Shown here piece after piece: positions 1 through 5,749 of a stretch of DNA of 5,795 nucleotides. A model generated the notes under the pieces. It searched no databases and was not told the DNA's origin. It worked only from the letters and a program-made list of their open reading frames with translations. Numbering within the stretch: the stretch's first letter is position 1; every line of letters begins with the position of its first letter. A program made the position numbers and the translations under genes. Source of the stretch: DASVWH01 sp036389715 (GTDB taxonomy: Bacteria; Acidobacteriota; Blastocatellia; Pyrinomonadales; Pyrinomonadaceae); the NCBI GenBank assembly GCA_036389715.1, contig DASVWH010000225.1, positions 1 to 5,795 on the forward strand, read 5' to 3'.

Positions 1-1264
1 TCCGGCTGAAGACCGACGTGAGGTTGCTCTGGAGCGTCCACGCGCGGCGCGAGTACCTGCGCGCCACGCTCGGCGCGTTCGTGCCGCCGACGGCGTCCTG
101 CGGGTTGTCGTCGAAGAAGCGGTCGACGTTCACGCGCGCCATCAAAGACTGGCTCGCAGTGAACCTGTGGTCGAGCCGCCCGTCGAAGAGGAACTGACGG
201 TAGTGGCCCGTGTAGTCGAGGCGGCCGTCCGCGGGCAGGAGGAAGGCGGGCAGCGTGGTCGAAAGAAACGTCGTGCGGTTCTGCCGCGTGTAGTCGGCCG
301 CGGCGAAGAAGAAGGTCTTGTCTTTCACGACCGGCCCGCCGACCGAGCCCGAGACCTGCTGGAGCGCGTCGGGGATGTCTACAGGGTTGATGGCCTGGAG
401 CGTCGCGGGCGTGACGCAGCCCGGCACGGACGGCGGGCAGAAACCTCTGGTCGAGAACGTCTTCGCCTGCCAGCCGCCCGGACGAACCATGAACAGTGCT
501 TCGCCGTGCAGGTCATTCGTGCCGGACTTGGTGACGATGTTCAGGGCCGGGCCGGAGGTCCAGCCGAATTCGGAAGAGAACGCGTTCGAGAGCACGTTCA
601 CTTCCTGAATCGCGCCGAGCGGCACGGTGGCGATCATCGTCTGGCGGCCCCATCCCTCATCGTTATTCGCGCCGTCGAGCGTGACGGTGGTCTGACGGCG
701 TCCGCCGACCCCTGTGACGAAGTACGTCTGGTTGACGAAGAGATCGCCCGTGCCCTTCGCCTGCCGGAACGCTGAATTGAGGAGCGGCAGCGTCGTGACC
801 TTGCGGCCGAGGATGGGCGTCTCGTCAATTTGCGGGCTGTCGAGTCGGCGGCCGATCTGCGGGTCGGAGCGCACGCCTTCGGTCGTGCCATAGACGGTTA
901 CCTCGGCCTTCTCGGAGCCGACCAGGAGCTTGACCTTGAGAGTCGCGGTTTCACCCGAGCGCAGCGTGATGCCCTTAAGCTCTTCGTCGCCGAATCCTTG
1001 CCTGGAGACGACGACCGTGTAGGTCCCGGTCAGCGAGAGGCCCGGAATGGTGGCGCTGCCCTCGCTGCCCGAAACGGCCTCGCGCACGTCGCCGGTCGCG
1101 TTGTTCGAGACAGAGACCCTGGCATCCTTAATTACTGCGCCGGTCTGATCGGTCACGATGACCATCATCGTCGCCGTGTTGGGGGACTGCGCGGCGACCG
1201 GCACGGCCATGAAGGCAAGAAGGAGCGCAAGCAAAAGCAGGTGCAAGCTATTCTTGGCGGTCAT
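1..1264 (-). CDS. TonB-dependent receptor, Oar-like, with N-terminal carboxypeptidase-regulatory-like domain (partial, runs off left edge)
   Basis: Outer-membrane beta-barrel receptor of the kind that imports large or scarce substrates (glycans, siderophores) using TonB energy; the substrate cannot be read from the sequence. Reading the minus strand from ATG 1264-1262 gives 421 uninterrupted codons with no stop before the edge. Residues 1-25 are a signal peptide (Lys4, a Leu-rich core, VPVAA cleavage site before Gln26). Residues about 30-115 form a carboxypeptidase-regulatory-like beta sandwich (VTDQTGAVIKDARVSV, then GTYTVVVSRQGF). Residues about 120-260 are the plug, with VTLDGANNDEGWGRQT and then EFGWTSGPALNIVTKSGTN. 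Barrel strands begin near GSVGGPVVKDKTFFFAAADY at 306. Family members are usually about 1000 residues or more, so over half is missing. This architecture is greatly expanded in Acidobacteriota. Forward-strand open frames over this region are shadows. It is transcribed divergently from blaI. Confidence 0.93.
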   Translation of the reverse strand, partial: MTAKNSLHLLLLALLLAFMAVPVAAQSPNTATMMVIVTDQTGAVIKDARVSVSNNATGDVREAVSGSEGSATIPGLSLTGTYTVVVSRQGFGDEELKGITLRSGETATLKVKLLVGSEKAEVTVYGTTEGVRSDPQIGRRLDSPQIDETPILGRKVTTLPLLNSAFRQAKGTGDLFVNQTYFVTGVGGRRQTTVTLDGANNDEGWGRQTMIATVPLGAIQEVNVLSNAFSSEFGWTSGPALNIVTKSGTNDLHGEALFMVRPGGWQAKTFSTRGFCPPSVPGCVTPATLQAINPVDIPDALQQVSGSVGGPVVKDKTFFFAAADYTRQNRTTFLSTTLPAFLLPADGRLDYTGHYRQFLFDGRLDHRFTASQSLMARVNVDRFFDDNPQDAVGGTNAPSVARRYSRRAWTLQSNLTSVFSR

Positions 1265-1270
1265 TTTAAA

Positions 1271-1276
1271 CACCTC
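1271..1276 (-). promoter_or_regulatory. Ribosome binding site of the TonB-dependent receptor
   Basis: Read on the minus strand, GAGGTG lies six bases before the ATG at 1264-1262. It supports this start, which also places a clean signal peptide at the N-terminus. Confidence 0.7.
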
Positions 1277-1392
1277 GTCGTTTTCGGGGGAGGTTATTTT
1301 TGAAGGGGTAGTCCCAACTGTTGCGGCCCGGAGGCCCTCCTGGCCCGGATTAGCGTGATAGATGATGGCTTCGGGCCTTCCGAAATGGCAGA

Positions 1393-1400
1393 TTGTACAA
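1393..1400. promoter_or_regulatory. Palindrome TTGTACAA, possible BlaI-type operator half-sites
   Basis: Perfect 8-base palindrome about 100 bases upstream of the predicted blaI promoter. Known BlaI/MecI operators are dyads built from TACA and TGTA half-sites, and TGTACA contains both in overlapping form. The distance from the promoter and the lack of the usual spacing make this weak; a further TACAA occurs at 1431-1435. Confidence 0.15.
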
Positions 1401-1498
1401 GCGTGCGAGAACTACTACCAGCGCTCGTAATACAAACGGCAAATCCGCTCCCGGCGTCAGCCAGAAAGCCCCTGCGCGGCGAGCAAACAGACCGGCTA

Positions 1499-1528
1499 TT
1501 GACGCGGCGGCCCGATGCGTTGGATACT
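1499..1528 (+). promoter_or_regulatory. Sigma-70-like promoter for the blaI-M56 operon
   Basis: TTGACG at 1499-1504 (five of six consensus bases) and GATACT at 1523-1528 (four of six) are separated by 18 bases. Transcription would start near 1534-1537. That makes the in-frame ATG at 1515 untranscribed and leaves a leader of only about 18 bases before the ATG at 1554. Predicted by eye only. Confidence 0.5.
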
Positions 1529-1553
1529 TTGCGTCGTGAAAAGCCCCAGATTC

Positions 1554-1985
1554 ATGCTCCCCAGTTTTAAGAGGGTCCGCGAGGCTGTGACCGCGGAGCT
1601 TGGCGAGCTGGAGCGCGAGGTGATGAGGCTGGCCTGGCGCGGCGGCGAGGTCAGCGTCCGCGAAGTTCACCTCTCACTCGACGAAGGCAAGGCTTACACG
1701 ACCGTCATGACGACCCTCGACCGGCTCTTCAGGAAGGGGCTGCTGACGCGGCGTAAGAGCGGCCGCGCCTACTTATATTCGCCCCGCATGACGCGCGAGG
1801 AGTTCGAGCGCGGGTTTGCGGCGGACATCCTGGACGGGCTCTTGAGCCGCGACGTTGGGGGCGATGAAGCGCTGCTGTGCTGCATCGTTGATGCGGTCAG
1901 CGACCGTGACCGGGAGCTGCTGGACGAGCTTGACCGCCTCGTGCGGCAGAAGAAGCAGGAGCTGGAGCAGGAGGAGTCAAAGTGA
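1554..1985 (+). CDS. BlaI/MecI/CopY-family transcriptional repressor
   Basis: Cytoplasmic dimeric winged-helix repressor, normally inactivated by proteolysis through a partner M56 membrane protease. With ATG 1554 it has 143 residues, close to the family's usual 120-140. Residues about 15-78 are the winged helix: GELEREVMRLAW in helix 1, GEVSVREVH in helix 2, AYTTVMTTLDRLFRKGLL as the recognition helix (47-64), and TRRKSGRAYLYSP as the wing (65-77). Residues about 80-143 are the helical dimerisation tail, very acidic and basic at the end; the CC pair at 109-110 is not a CopY metal motif. The reading frame extends up to ATG 1515, but that codon precedes the likely transcription start, and MLPSFKRVREA looks like a natural family N-terminus. 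GTG 1536 is another possible start. The stop overlaps the M56 gene. What it represses besides its own operon is unknown. Confidence 0.9.
   Translation: MLPSFKRVREAVTAELGELEREVMRLAWRGGEVSVREVHLSLDEGKAYTTVMTTLDRLFRKGLLTRRKSGRAYLYSPRMTREEFERGFAADILDGLLSRDVGGDEALLCCIVDAVSDRDRELLDELDRLVRQKKQELEQEESK
1969..1974 (+). promoter_or_regulatory. Ribosome binding site of the M56 protease inside the blaI 3' end
   Basis: AGGAGG sits within the last codons of blaI, seven bases before GTG 1982 and ten before ATG 1985. It allows translational coupling but does not decide between the two adjacent starts. Confidence 0.6.
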
Positions 1986-2983
1986 TGTACTACACGCTCA
2001 TCGGCTGCCTGGCCCTTGCAGCATTCCTCTCGCTCAACGTCCTCGGCACGCTGGCGGTCACAGGTTCGTGGGTCTGTCTTCGCCGCCACCTTTCCGGGAC
2101 AAGGGCGCAGACGCGTGCGGGGATTCTCTTCGGGCTGCGCGTCCTCCCGCCGGTCTTCGCCCTGACCTTCGTCGTCGCACTCTTAATCCCGGCCTACCTT
2201 CTCTACGAGCCGCACCCCGCGGCCGAATCGGTCGGGCTCCCGCTGCTCGCACTCGCAGCCCTCTCGCTGTCGGGCATCGCGCTGGCGGCCTATCGAGCGA
2301 TCAACTCCTGGCTGGCGACGAAGGGGATGATTGCCGCCTGGCTGCGGCGCGCAGAGCCTATCCGTGCCGGGGGCGTCGAGATACCCGCCTACCGGCTCAG
2401 CATTATGACTCCGGTGCTGGCCGTCGTCGGGATGCTGCGCCCGCGGCTCTTCGTCGCGTCGCAGGTCCTGGATTCACTCAGCCCGCGGGAGGCGGCCGTC
2501 GCGCTGGCGCACGAACGCGGACACCTGCTGGCGCGAGACACGCTCAAGCGCGCGGTGATGAATTTCTGCCGTCACCTGCTGCTCTCGACCGGGATAGGCC
2601 AGAGGCTCGACAGGGAGTGGGCGAAGGAGGCCGAGAGGGCTGCCGATGAGTACGCGGCGCGAGCCGGTGCGGCGTGTGCGCTCGATCTCGCCGCTGCGCT
2701 CATCAAGATCGCGCGGCTGATGCCGGAGGAGTCGAGCAGCGTCATGCCGGCCGGGGCGTTCCTGCTCGAAGGCGCTGACGAAGGCGTCGCGGGCAGGGTC
2801 CGTCGGCTCACCGAAATGGCCTCGGCCCGGACAGTGAATGCAGGACTGGAATCCCTGCTCTCGAAAACCTTGGCGCTGGCAGCAGTCCTTTCATTCGTTC
2901 TCATGCTCGCGCTGGCTGCCGACCGGCAGGCATTGGAGGCGCTCTACACTTTCAACGAGTGGGCCATGAAACTCCTCACCTGA
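1985..2983 (+). CDS. M56 (BlaR1/MecR1-type) membrane zinc metalloprotease, sensorless form
   Basis: Integral membrane protease expected to cleave or relieve the adjacent BlaI-type repressor. Numbering from ATG 1985 (332 residues): hydrophobic membrane segments at about 3-29, 47-74, 83-107 and 293-312. The cytoplasmic protease domain lies between the last two, with HERGH at 176-180 matching HExxH (zinc ligands His176 and His180, catalytic Glu177). ERAADEYA at 217-224 matches ExxADxxA, supplying the likely third ligand Glu217. After the last membrane segment only about 20 residues remain. The roughly 250-residue penicillin-binding sensor of BlaR1 is therefore absent, and nothing replaces it in this chain. 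GTG 1982 directly before ATG 1985 is an alternative start. The start overlaps the blaI stop (TGATG), so the two are one operon. The active-site motifs look intact; the inducing signal is unknown. Confidence 0.88.
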   Translation: MYYTLIGCLALAAFLSLNVLGTLAVTGSWVCLRRHLSGTRAQTRAGILFGLRVLPPVFALTFVVALLIPAYLLYEPHPAAESVGLPLLALAALSLSGIALAAYRAINSWLATKGMIAAWLRRAEPIRAGGVEIPAYRLSIMTPVLAVVGMLRPRLFVASQVLDSLSPREAAVALAHERGHLLARDTLKRAVMNFCRHLLLSTGIGQRLDREWAKEAERAADEYAARAGAACALDLAAALIKIARLMPEESSSVMPAGAFLLEGADEGVAGRVRRLTEMASARTVNAGLESLLSKTLALAAVLSFVLMLALAADRQALEALYTFNEWAMKLLT

Positions 2984-2991
2984 GAAAAGAT

Positions 2992-3007
2992 GACGGGAAA
3001 GCCCGTC
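2992..3007 (+). terminator. Terminator-like hairpin after the M56 gene, without U-tract
   Basis: GACGGG-AAAG-CCCGTC gives a perfect six-base-pair stem with a four-base loop, nine bases after the stop codon. The following bases (CCTCCCGG) are not a U-run, so it is at best a weak intrinsic terminator or an mRNA 3'-end hairpin. Confidence 0.35.
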
Positions 3008-3064
3008 CCTCCCGGCTGTAAATCTTCACTTCTTAAAGCTCGGACATTCGATCACACGAAATTC

Positions 3065-3093
3065 CTGACATTCTCTCCATAGGTTCTTGTCAT
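3065..3093 (+). promoter_or_regulatory. Possible promoter of the dehydrogenase operon
   Basis: CTGACA (3065-3070, five of six) and TGTCAT (3088-3093, four of six) are spaced by 17 bases. This would give a leader of about 125 bases that includes the hairpin at 3127-3157. Chosen by eye among several weak candidates. Confidence 0.28.
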
Positions 3094-3126
3094 ACTTGGC
3101 TTAATTGGAGACAGCCCGTTAGCGTA

Positions 3127-3157
3127 GCCGGTGAGCTGGTGTCTGCCAGTCCCCGGC
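3127..3157 (+). other. Two-tier hairpin in the dehydrogenase leader
   Basis: GCCGG (3127-3131) pairs with CCGGC (3153-3157), and inside it CTGG (3136-3139) pairs with CCAG (3146-3149) around a six-base loop. It lies about 70 bases before the start codon. I do not recognise it as a known riboswitch; it may be a leader structure or chance in GC-rich DNA. Confidence 0.3.
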
Positions 3158-3210
3158 GGGCCTGCTATCTTTGGGCGGGGCCGTAAAGAAGGCTTTAGAC
3201 GTTCAAACAA

Positions 3211-3218
3211 GAGAGGGA
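3211..3218 (+). promoter_or_regulatory. Ribosome binding site deciding the dehydrogenase start
   Basis: GAGAGGGA ends nine bases before ATG 3228. The frame is open back to a TTG at 3171, but the 19 extra residues carry no conserved sequence, and this site argues for ATG 3228 (ATG 3237 is the next possibility). Confidence 0.65.
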
Positions 3219-3227
3219 ATCAGTTCT

Positions 3228-4382
3228 ATGCTTGCAATGAATTTCCGTGGGCCTCTGCGGGTCCGCATTGATGAGAAACCCATGCCGGAGATACTGCATC
3301 CGCAGGATGCCGTTGTCCGGGTCACGCGGTCTTGTATCTGCGGGTCCGACCTGCATTTATATAACGGGTCCGTGCCCGATACGCGGGTCGGGATGACCTT
3401 TGGCCACGAGGTGACGGGCGTGGTGGAAGAGGTCGGCCAGGGAGTCGAGAAACTGAAAATCGGCGATCACGTCCTGGTCCCTTTCAATATCGCCTGTGGC
3501 AAGTGTGTTTTCTGCCAGCAGGAGCTGTACGGGAATTGCCATGAATCCAATCCCGAAGCCACTGCGGTCGGCGGCATTTTCGGCTATTCGCACACGGCGG
3601 GCGGCTATGACGGAGGGCAGGCGGAATATGTCCGCGTCCCTTATGCCGATGTCAGCCCGACGGTCATTCCGAAGGGCATGGACCTGGACGATGCTGTGAT
3701 GCTGACGGACGTGGTCCCGACCGGATACCAGGCCGCCGAGATGGGCGGGATTCAACCCGGCGACACCGTAGTGGTCTTCGGAGCCGGTCCGGTGGGCATC
3801 ATGGCGGCCAGATGCGCCTGGCTCTTCGGGGCGGGGCGGGTCATCATCATTGACCATGTGGAATACCGTCTCGAATTCGCGAGGAACTACGCTCCGTGCG
3901 AGGCTTATAACTTCAGGTCACTGGAAGACCCTGTGCTCTTCCTCAAGCGGACGACAGACTGGATGGGGGCCGACGTGTGCATAGATGCCGTCGGAGCCGA
4001 AGCCGCTGGCAACGCCATGCAGACGCTCCTCGGCCGGAAATTGCTGATGCAGGGCGGGTCTGCCACGGCGCTGCACTGGGCCATCAACTCCGTCAAGAAG
4101 GGCGGGATTGTCTCCATCGTCGGCGTCTACGGCCCGATTGACACCCTCGTCCCGATTGGGAATGTGGTCAATAAAGGCTTAACCATCCGCGGGAACCAGG
4201 CATCGGTCAAACGGCTGCTGCCGCGCCTGATCGAGCACGTGCAGAATGGCATCCTCGATCCGAAAGCGCTGATTACACACCACATCCCTCTGGAGGAGGT
4301 GTCGGACGCGTACCGGATTTTTTCAGCCAAGCTCGATAACTGCATCAAGCCCGTGCTGATTCCACCTTCAGCCAGAATCTAG
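3228..4382 (+). CDS. Zinc-dependent alcohol dehydrogenase, formaldehyde dehydrogenase-like (MDR superfamily)
   Basis: Cytoplasmic NAD-dependent medium-chain dehydrogenase of 384 residues. Catalytic zinc ligands are Cys38 (CICGSD), His60-Glu61 (GHE) and probably Asp161 (LTDVVPTGY). The structural zinc lobe is complete: Cys90, Cys93, Cys96, Cys104. The Rossmann fold starts at VVVFGAGPVG (181-190, GxGxxG), and Asp209 at the end of the second strand (IIIDH) favours NAD over NADP. The Asp zinc ligand and the YSHTAGGYDGGQAEYVRVP stretch fit the glutathione-independent formaldehyde dehydrogenase-like branch, which is commonly annotated as formaldehyde or S-(hydroxymethyl)glutathione dehydrogenase. 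The true substrate cannot be read; general alcohol or aldehyde stress is possible. No frameshift or missing key residue. Only 12 bases separate it from the next gene, so it leads a two-gene operon. Confidence 0.92.
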   Translation: MLAMNFRGPLRVRIDEKPMPEILHPQDAVVRVTRSCICGSDLHLYNGSVPDTRVGMTFGHEVTGVVEEVGQGVEKLKIGDHVLVPFNIACGKCVFCQQELYGNCHESNPEATAVGGIFGYSHTAGGYDGGQAEYVRVPYADVSPTVIPKGMDLDDAVMLTDVVPTGYQAAEMGGIQPGDTVVVFGAGPVGIMAARCAWLFGAGRVIIIDHVEYRLEFARNYAPCEAYNFRSLEDPVLFLKRTTDWMGADVCIDAVGAEAAGNAMQTLLGRKLLMQGGSATALHWAINSVKKGGIVSIVGVYGPIDTLVPIGNVVNKGLTIRGNQASVKRLLPRLIEHVQNGILDPKALITHHIPLEEVSDAYRIFSAKLDNCIKPVLIPPSARI

Positions 4383-4388
4383 AGAGGA
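4382..4388 (+). promoter_or_regulatory. Ribosome binding site of the anchored hypothetical protein
   Basis: GAGAGGA begins at the last base of the dehydrogenase stop codon and lies six bases before ATG 4395. It closely resembles the site of the preceding gene and supports this start over the in-frame ATG 4404. Confidence 0.6.
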
Positions 4389-4394
4389 AACGTC

Positions 4395-4907
4395 ATGGAA
4401 AATATGGAAAAGAGACCGATAGACCCCTCGCAGGTCAAGGGTTGGGGCGTGGACGCCGATCAGGAAAACGACCCGACCTACCCGATGAAGAAGCGCAATG
4501 ACGGGGAACAGGCGGGCTACAGTTGGGAGCGTCCGCCCCAGCAGCCGGTCAACGTCGAGGTCCTGCATTCCAACGAGCGGCCAAATGTCACAGCTGCCTT
4601 CGGCACTTCGACGCCGCCCGCCGGACTGAGCGGCATCATCCGCCGCTTCGCCTTCAGATATAGCGAATCCAGCTATGGACATTGGCTGCCGCTGATGCTG
4701 GCCGACCGTGTAGGCGTCGTCGAAGGTGTCCTGGACGATCTCAAGCGCGGCCACGTCCCTAATATCTTCGGAGAGCGGGGCTGGAAGGCGGAGTGGAAAT
4801 ACAACAGAAAAAGTCTGGTGACACGTGTTGCCGTCGGAGCGGTCATCGCTTCCGCTGCCGTCGTCTACCTGCGTAGCAGAAAGGATGATTCACAGGCGGA
4901 AGACTGA
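4395..4907 (+). CDS. Conserved-looking protein of unknown function with C-terminal membrane anchor
   Basis: 170 residues; I recognise no named domain. The N-terminal half (1-75) is polar and rich in Pro, Asp, Glu and Asn, with motifs such as GWGVDADQENDPTYPMKKR (16-34) and YSWERPPQQP (42-51), and is probably extended. Residues about 78-135 look folded: GIIRRFAFRYSESSYGHWLPLMLADRV, then an amphipathic helix VVEGVLDDLKRG. A single hydrophobic segment (about 141-159) followed by RSRKDDSQAED suggests a tail anchor with the body in the cytoplasm and a very short tail. There is no signal peptide, no cysteine and no obvious catalytic motif. I have an uncertain impression of similar proteins beside formaldehyde dehydrogenase-like genes in other bacteria. 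The position suggests it partners, docks or regulates the dehydrogenase at the membrane; that is inference. Confidence 0.85.
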   Translation: MENMEKRPIDPSQVKGWGVDADQENDPTYPMKKRNDGEQAGYSWERPPQQPVNVEVLHSNERPNVTAAFGTSTPPAGLSGIIRRFAFRYSESSYGHWLPLMLADRVGVVEGVLDDLKRGHVPNIFGERGWKAEWKYNRKSLVTRVAVGAVIASAAVVYLRSRKDDSQAED

Positions 4908-4988
4908 GACCCCCTTCTCCCTGACGCCCCGTCGCCTGAGCTTAGGCAACATACACGGCGCAGGATAACAGCCTTAACAACCAACCCA
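4908..4988. other. Intergenic sequence after the dehydrogenase operon
   Basis: No gene. One small dyad, GCCTGAGCTTAGGC at 4934-4947 (four base pairs plus a G-T wobble), is too weak to call a terminator. Confidence 0.5.
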
Positions 4989-5062
4989 GTGCTGCACCTG
5001 CCCTGGGGCGCATATTCGCATTCCCGTGCGTAAACCCACGAGGGACCCGGGCAGGTCAGCAC
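4989..5062. repeat. Long imperfect inverted repeat with internal hairpin
   Basis: GTGCTGCACCTGCCC (4989-5003) pairs with GGGCAGGTCAGCAC (5049-5062), with only C4995 unpaired. Continuing past an unpaired T5004, GGG (5005-5007) pairs with CCC (5046-5048), giving about 17 base pairs. The enclosed 38 bases contain a second hairpin, TTCCCGTG (5021-5028) with CACGAGGGA (5037-5045, one bulged A). It begins 81 bases after the stop of the anchored protein. No U-run follows directly, so it is not a classical terminator; it could be an mRNA 3'-end structure, a structured RNA or a short mobile repeat. Confidence 0.6.
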
Positions 5063-5560
5063 CGGCCTAGACCGTCTTTATTGAGCCCTCTTCATTATGA
5101 CTGTCTGAATATCACCTGAAGAGCGCATCGCTCTGCGGCGGCGTCAGTGCGGCCGCCATTAAGCCGCAAGATCGGGATGGTTATGCGCGCGAACGCCTGC
5201 ACATCAAAGACCGGCAGAGCTTGTAAGCGAAATCGTGTGAGTGCTGCCTCACCGGCAACAGAGAGTTCGATAGTTTGATAGACTACCGGCCGTTTGCCTC
5301 TTCAACGAGCCCCTTTGACCTTCGCCCCGGCCACGGTTGCAAGCGTCCGATTATAAACCTTTTGTTAACCGACAACGAAAATTGAAGTGTAAAATCAAAA
5401 CGAATCAGAACAACCTTGACTGTTCCACCTCAAAGTCCTCTCTCATGCCCGCCCTTTCAAAATCACAGCCCCTGCCACATCTCGTGATCTCACCGCGCAT
5501 CTAAACCCCTCATGCCTGATTGTAATGATCTATGGTTAGCGGTAATTTACGTCTCCAGCT
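5063..5560. other. Long gene-free stretch with a composition drop
   Basis: About 500 bases with no convincing coding sequence, tRNA or rRNA on either strand. Small hairpins are AGAGCG-CAT-CGCTCT (5120-5134) and TGCGGC/GCCGCA (5148-5153 with 5163-5168). The left part stays GC-rich. From about 5341 the sequence becomes AT-rich (19 of 60 bases G or C in 5341-5400), with a minus-strand TATAAT at 5355-5350 that lacks a good -35. It may be decayed sequence or the flank of an inserted region. Confidence 0.55.
5120..5134. repeat. Perfect short hairpin AGAGCG-CAT-CGCTCT
   Basis: Six base pairs with a three-base loop, followed by a GC-rich stretch rather than a U-run. No assigned role. Confidence 0.3.
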
Positions 5561-5564
5561 ATAA

Positions 5565-5610
5565 TTAGATCGAAAAGTGCGGTATTAGACGGCTCTCGAA
5601 GTACTTAGAC
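5565..5610 (+). repeat. Three TTAGA(T/C) repeats at an exact 20-base period
   Basis: TTAGAT at 5565, TTAGAC at 5585 and TTAGAC at 5605 are each 20 bases apart, with A-rich lead-in bases (TAA, GTA, TAC). Further TTAG cores follow at 5630, 5653 and 5659 with looser spacing. Near-helical phasing suggests a row of protein binding sites, such as integrase direct repeats of an attI-like region or iterons. The motif is short, so the case rests on the regular spacing. Confidence 0.45.
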
Positions 5611-5618
5611 CACACTCA

Positions 5619-5635
5619 GCCTAAATGACTTAGGC
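5619..5635. repeat. Dyad GCCTAA-ATGAC-TTAGGC
   Basis: Perfect six-base inverted repeat with a five-base centre, continuing the TTAG series. It resembles the inverted L/R pair of integron attI simple sites (CCTAA...TTAGG), except that the right half reads CTTAGGC instead of GTTAGGC. Confidence 0.45.
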
Positions 5636-5646
5636 CGAATGGTTCA

Positions 5647-5664
5647 ATCTAATTAGCGTTAGAC
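5647..5664 (+). other. Candidate integron recombination core (attI end or attC R' site), GTTAGAC
   Basis: GTTAGAC at 5658-5664 matches the GTTRRRY core that IntI cuts after the G. It is preceded by AGC, as in many attC 3' ends, and by the opposed half ATCTAA at 5647-5652, giving an L/R arrangement like an attI simple site. An upstream RYYYAAC partner at proper attC length is not evident; the best is GCCTAAA at 5619, six of seven and too close. It is therefore either an attI-type site or the remnant end of an attC. Confidence 0.4.
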
Positions 5665-5749
5665 ACGCTTCGCATAGACAAGACAGCTCAGGCTTGAATG
5701 ATGAAGCTCGGAAAAACGGTGCGGTGTTGAATGATATACTCAATCTGCG

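Larger units (their letters stand above)
1265..1498. other. Divergent intergenic region between the receptor and blaI
   Basis: No credible gene lies here; the short open frames on both strands lack ribosome binding sites and family-like content. It must contain the receptor promoter, but I could not pick a convincing -35/-10 pair on the minus strand. Visible small patterns are a perfect palindrome TTGTACAA at 1393-1400, and a GGCCCGG direct repeat (1325-1331 and 1342-1348) flanking a GGAGG/CCTCC dyad (1330-1340). Confidence 0.6.

Noticed and set aside
167..1303. Forward-strand open frames opposite the receptor (167-775, 830-1303)
   Set aside because: Low-complexity, Arg/Gly/Glu-rich shadows of the minus-strand receptor, whose translation has clear signal peptide, plug and barrel motifs.
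1323..1348. GC-rich GGCCCGG repeats as a terminator or operator
   Set aside because: Short, with no U-run and no recognisable operator form; likely GC-rich noise.
1855..2649. Forward open frame of 264 codons overlapping blaI and the M56 gene
   Set aside because: Arg/Pro/Ala-rich out-of-frame translation; the other frame carries HExxH, ExxADxxA and membrane segments.
3171..3227. N-terminal extension of the dehydrogenase from TTG 3171
   Set aside because: No ribosome site before TTG, no family similarity in the 19 extra residues, and a good ribosome site placed for ATG 3228.
4865..5062. Minus-strand 65-codon frame
   Set aside because: Overlaps the 3' end of the anchored protein and the long inverted repeat; no ribosome site or domain-like content.
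5183..5278. Forward 31-codon frame in the gene-free region
   Set aside because: Purine-rich bases upstream (GGGATGG) are too close and weak, and the peptide shows no motif; likely chance.
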